Part shown: one piece after another, positions 11,685 to 21,263 of the stretch | Numbering within the stretch: position 1 is the stretch's first letter | Layout of the letters: every line of letters starts with the position of its first letter | Assembly: GCA_037974965.1 (NCBI GenBank) | Contig: JBBPFI010000015.1 | Span: forward strand, 655,001-719,000 | Direction: 5' to 3' | DNA: 64,000 nt | Origin: Dacryopinax spathularia | Taxonomy: Eukaryota > Basidiomycota > Dacrymycetes > Dacrymycetales > Dacrymycetaceae | Program-made: the position numbers and the translations under genes | The notes under the pieces: generated by a model | Told to the model about the DNA's origin: nothing | What the model saw: only the letters and a program-made list of their open reading frames with translations | The model's database searches: none

Positions 11685-12083
11685 TCATCCCTGCAACTCG
11701 AGCCCCGTGTTGAGCGCGAACGCGGCCAGCGCGCCAAAGTCGATCATGTCCCTCGGCATGGCCCGCAGGAGCGCGACGCACCAGTCCCACTGGCTCCAGC
11801 GCCGCTTGTCGCCCGCGATGGCGTTTACTTCGTCCACGGCTTGCTGCATCTCGCGGAGATCGGTCGGGCGGCGCGTGCAGCGCTGCATGGCGAAGACTTG
11901 GGAGTTGGGCTGGAGCGCGCTGAAGGCCGCTATTATCGGTTCGCCCGTGTCGGGCGAGCGGGCGGGGTAGAAGAACGTCGCGCTCGTAGGGGACATGGCC
12001 AGTGCCAGAGCGACGTAGCCCGACTGGTTCGCGACCGAGTAGGTGAGCAGGTAGACATAGTTGGTCGTATAGGTGGTGGGCAT
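11685..12083 (-). CDS. Orphan small protein, function unknown
   Basis: A single open frame of 132 codons that I do not recognise. The start at 12083 is chosen because the protein becomes regular there (MPTTYTTNYVYLLTYS), and a strong TATA box (GTATATAAGG on the minus strand, about 12,286-12,295) lies roughly 200 bases upstream. Features seen: an alternating hydrophobic N-terminal half (beta-like), a middle helix with RRWSQWDWCVALLRAM, and no signal peptide or membrane segment. The layout (beta-rich start, then a W-x2-W helix near an ID motif) loosely recalls the protein at 46,380. The 3' end may continue through an unseen intron. Confidence 0.45.
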   Translation of the reverse strand: MPTTYTTNYVYLLTYSVANQSGYVALALAMSPTSATFFYPARSPDTGEPIIAAFSALQPNSQVFAMQRCTRRPTDLREMQQAVDEVNAIAGDKRRWSQWDWCVALLRAMPRDMIDFGALAAFALNTGLELQG

Positions 12084-13679
12084 TATCGGTGTGCGGATGA
12101 TGATGATGATCTCGAGACACGTATGTGCTTGCAGGCAAATTAGGCTTGGACCTTGTTCTATTGATTGTGTGTTTGCCGAACGTGACGATCGAACGAAGAA
12201 ACCGATATGCAGCTGGAGGACGGTCACCGACTGTGTACTTCTGGTGCGGCGAGACTGATGGATCGAGGGGAAAGGACACACATACCTTATATACACTATG
12301 TGGTGGTCAGTCAGAAGGTCGTGTTAGCAGGGCATGTGAGCCGCCAACGATTGGAAATACCTCTCGCACTACGGGACGGGGCGAGCCCGCGCGCGGCTAG
12401 CTCGTTGCTGGCCGAAAGTTATAGGCCTCGCAACAGCTGGTCACGCTGTGCTGCTTCCTGCTTCTCTTCCTCCCCTCGTTCCCCTATTGCGCTTCCGCAT
12501 TGCATTGTACGTCATCAGGAAAAGGGAGACCCTGATTACCGTCTTGCCCGACATGACAGCCCAAATTCGGCTCCGACAATAACCAATGACTTGGAATGAG
12601 GCTTCGGTCGGTCGGCATTCCGCACCGCCGGCCGTACCGCGCTTTTCCGGACAACACGGAAAGTATCGTGCTCCTGTCCCTTTATGGCATCGCGCCGCAC
12701 CTCGCATTCATTGCTGCTTTGGGCGATCTTATTCATCTCGAGCCTGCGCCTTGTCTCGGAAGCGGACCAAGCGCTCGGCTGACCGTGCAGAAGTATGGTG
12801 CCTCCGCTTCGTACATTGAGGGGGACAGAGCGGCGCGATCGCGCTTAACAGGCCATGCATCTTGCACGAGGCACACAATCGATATTGTCAGAGGATGATG
12901 CCGTCATAAGGAGCGGGATTCAGCAAGGACCGCCTTCACTCAGCGCTTCGTGTGTACGTATAGGTATACGTATGCTGCAGGTGGCCCGCTCTAGAAATCA
13001 CCACAATCACATTGTCGATAGCCCTGGGCCCTTACGGCCAGCTTTGATAGAGCGTGACTTGGAGATACGTGCGTCGCCTGACGAGTTCGCATACAGCAAG
13101 TACACCGTTACGGAGCTTTCCGACGCCGATAGGATTCCGCCCGCACGCGGAAGGCAAGAAGGAAACGTTCAGGCATCACTTGAGCGGGTCATTCCCGCGT
13201 GCAATCTCTATCACCCGGATCGTTGTCAATGTGCGGACCATGGTCCATCATACGACACCGGCTGCATCCAGGGAGCAGGTCAGATTTCTCGATAACCGGA
13301 TCGACGCGTTTCTCTGCCAGCTGGCCTGGAACCGACATGCGGACTTCTCGTAGATCCGGCGGCTTGAACCGCGGAGCTACGCTTCAGGTAGCATGTGAAG
13401 CAAACCGGTGGTTCTCCTGCAGCCTCGTACGGGACGGCGGGCGCATGCAGCTGGTATTGTGAAACCGCTTTGCTTGGATTAGTATATCTGCGACCTGGAT
13501 TTGCGGTCGCGGCGTGCGTTGGTTGAGTTGTTGACTGTGCATGATCCGGGAGCGTGAATGCCGCAGCAGCGTGGCACAGGCAACCGCAGCTGCGACGGAA
13601 ACAAGGCGGAATGTGCGGAGGACGCCGCTCGCTGTGTATGTATTCCTACGAATACCCCTCAGCTCAGCGCAATACGTAA
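12084..13679. other. Gene-poor stretch
   Basis: Holds the TATA element of the gene ending at 11,685. No other gene is supported; the frame at 12855-13295 (146 codons) has no recognisable feature. Confidence 0.4.
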
Positions 13680-14682
13680 TCATATCAACCAGTGCAGTCT
13701 GCCGATAGTGACCTTTATATCGTCCTTCCGTTCAGCTGCTGGCAAGCCAATCCGCCGCATGAAGTCATCCATCATCATGATCTGCAACCTCGAGGTACTC
13801 CCATCCTCAAATATCACTCTTCCGCCCTCTCCAACCCATTCACACGTGACCATCGCGTAGCGCTCGTTCCCCTTAGGTCCGTTTGTGATGTTCACGGCCC
13901 AGAGACGGAACTCCCATTCTGGCGCTGGCTTGCCGTGCACCCAGACTTCGCCTTGGTCTAGCCGGCAATCGATTTTAGATATGTCGAACGACATGCCGTC
14001 ACCCGTCGCTTTGACGAACGCTTCCTTGATGGACCAGAGGATGATCGCACGCTCGACGAGCTGCTCACCAGACATGAGCTCTTTCAGCGATGCACGTTCG
14101 CCCATCGTAAGCTGGCAGCAGTTCAGCGCCTGGCGTGTGGTGCGTACATGCAGACACATACCTGATCGCTGAGCATATTGGCGAACATCCGCGGAGTCTC
14201 GTCCGATCGGATGGCGATCTTCATCACATCCACGCCGATCTGATGTTTCTCACCACCAGGAGGTCGAGAATAGCCGATCGCAACACAGCTATTGTCGTGG
14301 GAAAGGTTGGTCAGGATTGGCGGGTCCATGACGGGATGTACCTGGTTCCTTGTCAGATGCATATACCTTACGAGCAGGACGATCGCGGCATACCAAGTAC
14401 GGTTTCCCCTTTGGCATTCGTCCGAATCTTAGCTCTCCTTGTGCGCCTTGCTCGCGGAGCACATATGTGTTGAGGTGTCGGCCGAGCAGAGAACCTGTTC
14501 CGTGGTAAACCAGACGTTCCGTGGAAGATATATGCACACATACGCCATTGATCCTCCTTGCGGTGAAACCTCGTTACACCAGGGCGTGACTTCTCTTCTA
14601 GGAGATTGAGCGCCGGCTCGTAAAGCTGGACAGCGCTTATCAGCCAGCGAACAGTATCATGCGCGTCGCCAGCGTACCTCAT
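13680..14682 (-). CDS. 4'-phosphopantetheinyl transferase (Sfp/Lys5 type)
   Basis: Moves the phosphopantetheine arm of CoA onto a carrier-protein serine. In fungi this activates aminoadipate reductase (lysine synthesis) and, where present, polyketide and peptide synthases. Exons 14682-14538, 14494-14394, 14341-14162 and 14111-13680 give 285 residues. Visible motifs: N-terminal VRWLISAV, then LLGRHLNTYVLRE, the NLSHD motif near residues 94-98, the metal-binding GVDV about 20 residues on, and WSIKEAFVKATGDG near 168-181. All are signature elements of the Sfp-type family, and they join only after splicing. Start chosen at the first in-frame ATG after an upstream stop. Cytosolic. Stands alone in a gene-poor stretch. 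The position of the last intron's acceptor (14112) is my choice between two in-frame sites. Confidence 0.88.
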
Positions 14683-16447
14683 CCTCCGGCCACCAAACGA
14701 GCACGATCGCCCTCACATGCGAGTTGGGCGATTCCATCCGCCTCTATTCGGGTGCTGGTAGTCGTCGAAGGTCGCGTTAGCTGGCCAGATGGACGTCGAT
14801 ATTAGTCATGATGGCCATGACACGCAATAGGCAGGTCAGCGAAATGTCGCATGTGACAGAATTGAGAAGGTCGAAGGGACGATCAGACTGGAATGTGTAT
14901 CGCCACTCTCCGGCTCTTACGACGACGACAGAGTTCTCGCTACAATGGTTAACCTCTACTTTACCACTGGTACACCTATGTCCAAACGCACCTACTGGCG
15001 AGAACGGATGTACGCTTCTTCGTGGGATACGGGCCTAACGGCCTGGTCCAGCTTCATGATGGCCAGTCACACCGGACCTCACCGCGCTGAGAACCCGTCG
15101 ATCAACTCTGGTGTTGACAAGTCGGGTCTCATCAATGATTCGAGCGCGACGTTGGATTTGCATACCATCTGCAAACGTATACGGTGACGATAATCGATGG
15201 CATCGTTTCTCAGCGTCTTGGTCCTCCTCCGCCGAGAGCTACAAGAACGGATCCCCGTCGTCCGAGGGCAACGGCTTACCCCGTCTCACGCCTGCGCATA
15301 TGGCCGCTGCATCAAGGAATAAAGAACACCCACAACCGCCATCGATCTCATGTCCTTATCCTGAACTCGTAACCACTAGAGCCGCCCGATGGATACTATA
15401 CGGACGGCTCTATCGGATTACGACCTCAAGAGGGAAGGGCTGGTCCTAGCGCACGGTCCAGGACTGACGGTACATGCTTGATTTTGATGGTCTATCTGCC
15501 GAGTCTCTTTGCTACCCACGCGGGTCAGCTTCGGCAACTTGTTATCAGCGCTTTGTTTATCAGCGCTTTGTGGTCTATCTGTTATGCTGGACGTGGCAAG
15601 GCTGTCCAGGCAAACGCTTGAATGTGCCTGGCGGTACCTGGGCAGCGGTGATAACGGCCCATCTTGCCGTTACACGTTCACCGTTCTGCACCATACGCGG
15701 GAGCACTGCTCCCTCGCGACCATGTCGAAAACTGATGGGTCGATGATCGGGTGCTCTAGGATCGTGAGGTGGCTGCTTTGCGGTAAGGCATGCTTTTACA
15801 GGCTGGACAAGCGATGGCCGCACGAGCGCTTACCGTCTGCTAAGCGAAGCCTCTCGGCTTGGTTCAGTAACCACCTGCACGGGTTGCAGCAAGTTGCGAG
15901 AGATATTACACCGAAACGACGGCTCACATCGAGTGGTGGTCTCATTCCCCATCCCCTTCGCTTGCGTTGCATCATTCCACGATCGCCCCCGGTCCAAGCC
16001 CTGCACATATCGATGACGTCCTTCCCTGTCTTGCCCTGATTTTACGCCTCCCCCTTCTCCATCTGCCCCATCTCCCTTGCTCTCGGAACGAACGCTCTAG
16101 CCATCTGCTATAACAAGCAGATGGGCGGCGGAGATCATCTTTCCACCCGCTGGGACCTGGTTGCGGAATGATACGTCCACTGTCGAGGTGGTTGACGCGG
16201 GCGAGCTCGCTAAGGTTGTCCGAGACAGTCGGCACTGGCACTTCTCGGGGTCGGCAAACTGGCCTCTCCATTCACTTGACGTTTCCCTGGGAGCGGCGCT
16301 TAGCTGCTCTTGCTATCGACCTGTTCAAGTGCAGGAAGAGGTGGAAAAGAGTATATATATGCTTCAGAGGAAGTGGTTTTTATTCAGCAGTCGACTTCGC
16401 TAGGCACCGCACCGACGTCTCCTCCCTCAACCTCACAAAAACAGAGT
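14683..16447. other. Gene-poor stretch
   Basis: No gene supported. A short direct repeat (two 14-base copies of TATCAGCGCTTTGT) lies at about 15,542-15,571. The last part is the promoter of the secreted protein gene, with a TATATATG element near 16,353. Confidence 0.4.
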
Positions 16448-17343
16448 ATGGCCCGCATCTTCCTCTCGAGTCTACTCCTCCTCGGAGCTCTCCTAACCAC
16501 CCAAGCACTCCAGCTCCTCCCCTCCGAGCAACCCTACACCCCCACTCCCCTCCAAGCGCTATATCACACCCCCTCCCGAGTCACCCAGCTTACCGTGAAC
16601 CGGCTACTTGATGTGCTCCAGAATTACGGGCTGGTCGAGGTATGTCTTACTTCCTTACCATGTCTTTTTTGTTGCGGAGTAGAAGAGTGAGACTGATGAC
16701 GCGTGTCTCGCTAGCATTATGGAGTGTATGCGCTCCATACTCACTTGAGAGTGGGGGAGGGCGAGGTCCTCTATCTTTCGTACGTTTTTCTTTTAGGATC
16801 TTACACTTCCACGCGGAGGGCGCTGATGGCCGCGTGGGTAGGCAAGCGCCAGCGGGGAACTTTACTTCCATCACCGTTCGCCCTTACTTGGACGTGGCGA
16901 ACGACAGCCTGCCGATGAGTCACCAGGTCCTCTTCACCCCCGAGTCGGAGGAAGTGCAGCTGCTGCCTATCGAACATGCCCCCCCTACCCCAGATGCGCT
17001 CTCAGCCCGGCAAGCACTAGGCACAGCGCTCAGCAACGGACTCCTGGCCGAGTTGTCAGACGTGATGCGGACCACACCCAGTAACGAGACGGTCGCTTTG
17101 AGCCAGATATTGCCGATTCACAGGAACGCCCTCAGTATTGGGAAGGTAGTGCTTAACCAGCTTCCGGACGAAAGCAGGCAGGTAGCGGTGATTGCTCCTG
17201 AGCTTGGAGGGGCAAGTTTGGGGCTCTTTACGCGCGGTTTGGGAGGAACCATTTTGCACAGGAAGGATGAAGAAGGGTCGGATGGTTGCGAGGTCGCTGC
17301 TGGTTGTGTCTGGAGGTCGGGGGTTGATGGAGATACTTGCTAG
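16448..17343 (+). CDS. Secreted orphan protein with signal peptide
   Basis: Predicted secreted or surface protein of 252 residues, function not recognised. Exons 16448-16639, 16715-16779 and 16842-17343. It opens with a clear signal peptide (MARIFLSSLLLLGALLTTQA, then LQLLPSEQP). Splicing joins NYGLVE to HYGVYALHTHLRVGEGEVLYLS and then to QAPAGNFTSITVRPYLDV, one continuous beta-rich domain. The model is strengthened because read-through frames around both introns are broken. There is no second membrane segment and no clear GPI signal. The last 25 residues (Gly/Glu/Cys-rich) look less regular, so a further 3' intron is possible. Confidence 0.65.
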
Positions 17344-17579
17344 ACGGGCGAAAGGGGTCTGGAAGGATCAGGAGGTATTCGGAAGGTGGCGGTATACTCC
17401 TCCGTGGTCCTTTTGTCTGGATAGCTGGTCAGAGGATGGTAGATCCCGGTGTGTTTCCCAGCGTGGGGCGTAATCAGAACATCGTGGTCATTATACACAG
17501 CACGGGTTGCCAGATATGCGTAACACGAGAGGGAGATAGATGCCAGGGGTACAACGGCTAGCGCTGTCGCCTCCGACAT
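17340..17579 (-). CDS. Possible 79-residue single-pass membrane protein
   Basis: An open frame starting MSEATALAVVPLASIS with one hydrophobic segment (about residues 6-25) and a polar tail. It lies 79 bases downstream of the SmF gene on the same strand, and its stop overlaps the end of the secreted orphan on the other strand by four bases. Size and layout resemble small mitochondrial inner-membrane subunits, but I cannot assign a family. Confidence 0.3.
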   Translation of the reverse strand: MSEATALAVVPLASISLSCYAYLATRAVYNDHDVLITPHAGKHTGIYHPLTSYPDKRTTEEYTATFRIPPDPSRPLSPV

Positions 17580-17658
17580 CGAAACAGGACTGGACTGGGC
17601 GTCTATGACATCGTTGCGTCTTCGGCCGGTGCTTCTCTGTATTGAAACGAACGCGGAG

Positions 17659-18099
17659 TCAGTACTCATCCAAGAGAGGCATGGAAGGGGGACTTATTAT
17701 GTAGAGAACGTTGTTGCACCTGACCAATGTATGAGCATATATGCATGTAAGACGGGTGAACAACACGCACCGAATAAACACCTCCCCCAGCGCGCCATTC
17801 GACTTCCCATCCTGGAACTCCTCCGTATTCGCCAGCTACACCCACCGCCCCCCATCAGTATCCCAATTCTCCCTCCTCAGGGAAGGTGGGAACGTACCTG
17901 AAGGTTCATAAACCCGTCCGTGCTGACCAGGTAGCCTTTATACTCCAACCCCCATTTTAGGCGTACGAAGACCTGCTTGCCCGTCAGGTCCTGGAGGAAA
18001 GGCTTCGGGTTGACCGGTGTGACCTGCTCCACGGCATCAGCATCAGCACTACATTCCCGGTACCCAATAACAATAACCACATACAGGACCGGACGACAT
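17659..18099 (-). CDS. SMX3: Small nuclear ribonucleoprotein F (SmF)
   Basis: Core Sm-ring subunit of spliceosomal snRNPs, 88 residues, the expected size. Exons 18099-18085 (only MSSGP), 18023-17898, 17835-17771 and 17719-17659. The Sm1 motif reads [23 protein letters not shown], followed across an intron by LANTEEF, and the Sm2 motif is [20 protein letters not shown] before Sm1 is diagnostic for SmF rather than other Sm or LSm proteins. Nuclear. Transcribed divergently from the NC2-beta gene, with about 400 bases between their start codons. Confidence 0.96.
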
Positions 18100-18499
18100 G
18101 ATGCTGGTCGTCTTTTGCGTGCAGAGAAGCAAAGTGGCGAGGACGCGTTGACTCCCGCCGAACAAGAGAAGGATCAGGGCCTTTTCCCGGGATCAAATGC
18201 CCGGATGTTCTGCATCGCCACCAGACTCTATATAACCCCCTGCTTGTTTCCCCCGCTGAGGGCCGTCATCGATAGCAAAGCGCGTGCAAAGGCCAGGGAC
18301 CACCTCGAAAACATCGTCACTTTGCCCACCCGGCACTGGAAATAATCGCTGGCTGGATATCGACTTGCTTTTACTTGTTTTGGGAATCCGCTTCTCTCAT
18401 CAGCTTTTGCCTTCTGCTTTTGGATTTCTGGGGTGCGTCTAGCGGACGACGAGCTGCTGCGTACGCACCTCTCGCTGCTGAGCGGGAGAAAGGGCAAAG

Positions 18500-19214
18500 A
18501 TGTCCGACAATGAGATGATGCATGGCGGGGACGACGACCTCAGCCTCCCGCGCGCCACAGTTCAGAAGATAATACAAGGTGCGCCCCGTCCCTCCCTCCC
18601 CCTCTCCATCTTCTCACCATCTCACCGTCCTTCCTCCCCGCCGCCAAAATATCCTAACATGTGACTGGACAGAAATGTTACCAAACGAGATGGTCTGCGC
18701 GAAGGATACGGTGACGCTCATAATCGATTGCTGTGTCGGTACGCCCTTCCTTCCCCTCGTTCCTTCTTCCTCCTAGGAGGTGCGGAGAGCTGACTGTCGG
18801 CGGTGTGATGGCAGAGTTCATCCACTTAATATCGTCCCAAGCGAACGATATATGCGAAAAAGAGTCGCGCAAGACTATTGCCCCCGAACATATCCTTGCG
18901 GCGCTGAAGGAGTTGGGGTTCGATTCGTACGTTGAGGAAGTGGAGAGTGTGTTGAAGGAACATAAGGTTCAGCAGAAGGTGCGTCCGTCCCCCCCCCCCC
19001 CCCCCCCCCAGCTATCCCCCTATCCACTGTTCTTGCGGAGAGTAAGAGCGCAGGCTGATATGGTGTGATATGGTAGGAACGGGAAAGGAAGAGCAACAAG
19101 TTGAACAAGTCGGAGTTTACGGAGGAGGAGCTGTTGAGGCAGCAGGAGGCGCTGTTCGCCGCGAGCAGGGCGAGGTTCGCGGCGAATAGTGGTGGGCCGG
19201 GGGAGGGGTCTTGA
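18500..19214 (+). CDS. Negative cofactor 2 beta / Dr1 histone-fold transcription repressor
   Basis: Beta subunit of NC2, which binds TBP on promoters together with NC2-alpha. Exons 18500-18578, 18673-18738, 18815-18978 and 19077-19214 give 148 residues. The histone fold spans residues 10-100: LSLPRATVQKII, then EMLPNEMVCAKDTVTLIIDC, EFIHLISSQANDICEKESRK and TIAPEHILAALKELGF. These are near-invariant Dr1 motifs. The C-terminal Gln/Ala tail is typical. The third intron contains a run of 21 cytosines (18989-19009) as its pyrimidine tract. Confidence 0.96.
18989..19009 (+). repeat. Homopolymer run of 21 C in an intron
   Basis: Lies just after the donor of the third intron of the NC2-beta gene. 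Such a run is prone to length change and to sequencing error. Confidence 0.9.
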
Positions 19215-19482
19215 CCGTGCGGGGCGTCGTGAATCGGAAGGGCGATATGGAGATATTGCGAGATTGCAAGGGCTGGCCGTGTGTATAGGGTGTTGGGTCG
19301 TTCGGTCTATCGTCGCTATCATGCGCTGCGATGGTCGGCTGGGAGAAGTCGTCGTTTGTACACTACCTTTCGTGTACTGTACTCTAATGTGTATCATCCC
19401 GCGGCGCATATACGCATATACCCAAACTCTAAACAGTCCAGTCTAGCTCTACGCCCTCTCCTCAGCCTCCTTCCCCCTCCCC

Positions 19483-20977
19483 TCAAACTGCCTCCCCCCT
19501 TTCCTCAGACTCACCGGCAGGCCACTCCACCCTCCTCCTAAGCGCCTCCAACCTCCTCCCCGCCTGCTCCCTCCACCCTTCCCGCATAGGCGGCAACCCT
19601 CCCTGCTCAATCGTATACCCAGCACTAACACTGCCAAACAACATCGCCTCACCCATATCCCCACCCGTCAACTCCAACCCCGCGGCCAGTCCACCAAGGA
19701 AAGCGTTCCCAGCACCAGTCACATCGACCACCGGGTTCCCCTCTCTCTCGCACGGGGGGACCCACAGTCCATGGTACTGGGGAGGAGAATAGAGATAGGC
19801 CCCAAGCTCACCAGAACGGATTATGACTGCCTTCGGCTGGCCGTGCGGAGACGCGTGGAAGAGCTCGGAGGCGGCACGGGCGATGAGCGAGGGGGTGGGA
19901 GGGCCGGGGAGGGAGAGGAGGGAGAGCGCTTCGTCTGCGTTTGGACTGAGGACACGCAGGTGCGGGATGACCTCTTTCAACTGGGGAAGTTCGTCGGGTA
20001 TGCAGCGGTCCTACGCCCCCAATTTCCGTCAGCTCTGCTCGCTACTCCCTAGTAGGCATCGGAGGGGAGGGAGGGGGGACGTACGGGTATAGGCTCGTAG
20101 ATCAGCTCCGGGCTCCACTGCAGCTCCTTGAGCTCAGCTAGGATCTCCAACGCCCGGGTGGGGGAACAGATGAAGTGCAGCCTTTTAGGCCTTGCTAACC
20201 TCGTACCGACTAGGTCATGGGGAGAGATGCGGACGCGCGGGACGAGGTACTCAAACCTACTTCTTTATCAGCCTTTCCCATCTCACCGTACTTCCCACCC
20301 ATTCCTGACCTCCGCAGGCCCGGAAGGAAGTCGGAGCCGGAAGGGGAGCGAAGGGTACAGAGAGGGAGGAAGAAGAGGGAAAGACGCACCCCCTGACCTC
20401 CCCCATATAGATATTAGCAGCCCTCGTCGTCTCCCTCCCCTTATCGTCCCTCCAATCCCAAATCCCCCCATAACCCTCCAAGATCTCCTGGAACCGGGGC
20501 GGGAAATCGAACCCGCGGTCAACGATCATCCCTATCTCTTCCGCGGGCAGCCTAGGTGCATGTCAGCATGGGATGGGGGAAGGGAGGGAGAGAGGAGGGA
20601 GGGAGAGGAGAGGGCGGACCAGATGCGGGCTCCGACTGTGCCTGCTCCCTTGTCAGCTATATGCACAAGAAAGCAGGGGAAGGAGGGGGAAGAGGGGAGA
20701 GGGGGAGAGGGGGAAGGGCGTACAGTACGTCCCGCCGCCGCCGATCTACTTTCCCTTTATCAGCCTCGGTGCGAATTGGGTTACGAAGATGATATGGGGA
20801 AGGAGGGAGGAAGGGGAGGCGGCTCACCTCGGCCGGATGCGCCTTCCCCGCTATCGGTTTACCCCCCGAGTCAAGGAAGCGAAATTCGTCGATGATGAAC
20901 ATCCCCAGTGTCACGAGCGTGCATTGTCCTTGTCCTCCTGGTTGGGCTGACGAATCTGAAGCTGACGTGGTCGCCAT
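19483..20977 (-). CDS. PfkB-family carbohydrate-kinase-like protein, MAK32 type
   Basis: Ribokinase-fold protein of 356 residues. The yeast relative Mak32 is needed for stability of L-A virus particles; its substrate is unknown. Exons 20977-20828, 20745-20724 (22 nt), 20656-20620, 20551-20390, 20256-20085 and 20010-19483. Seen in order: LGMFIIDEFRFLD at the N-terminus, IGGGGTY on the microexon, VGARIWLPAEEIGMIVDRG, a middle with RPKRLHFICSPTRALE, LSPNADEALSLL, and the C-terminal PfkB signature VDVTGAGNAFLGGLAAGLELT with the catalytic Asp-equivalent region. The acceptor of exon 3 has two in-frame options four codons apart; I used the one with the better pyrimidine tract. Confidence 0.88.
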
Positions 20978-21263
20978 AGTGGGCGCTACGAGGGAGGGGA
21001 AGAGAGAGGATTGAAAGCGGAGGGAGACAGCGCGACACGCGGGTTAGGGGGATGGATATCATCCATACACAGCCACTAACAATGACCCTCTGCTGTCTTC
21101 TTCGTTCTTCCCATCTCTTCCGGCGCTCCCTTCGCGAAAAGGATGTGTGCAACAATATACATTCTGATGTCTGGGATATCTGTGCGTGCAATAACAAAAA
21201 AAAACATCAATACCCTACCACCCCTCGTCCCCCCCCCCTCTTTCGCATACGCCCAGAGCGAGC

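Noticed and set aside
13680-17343. A secondary-metabolite cluster around the phosphopantetheinyl transferase
   Set aside because: No synthase, tailoring enzyme or transporter in the neighbourhood.
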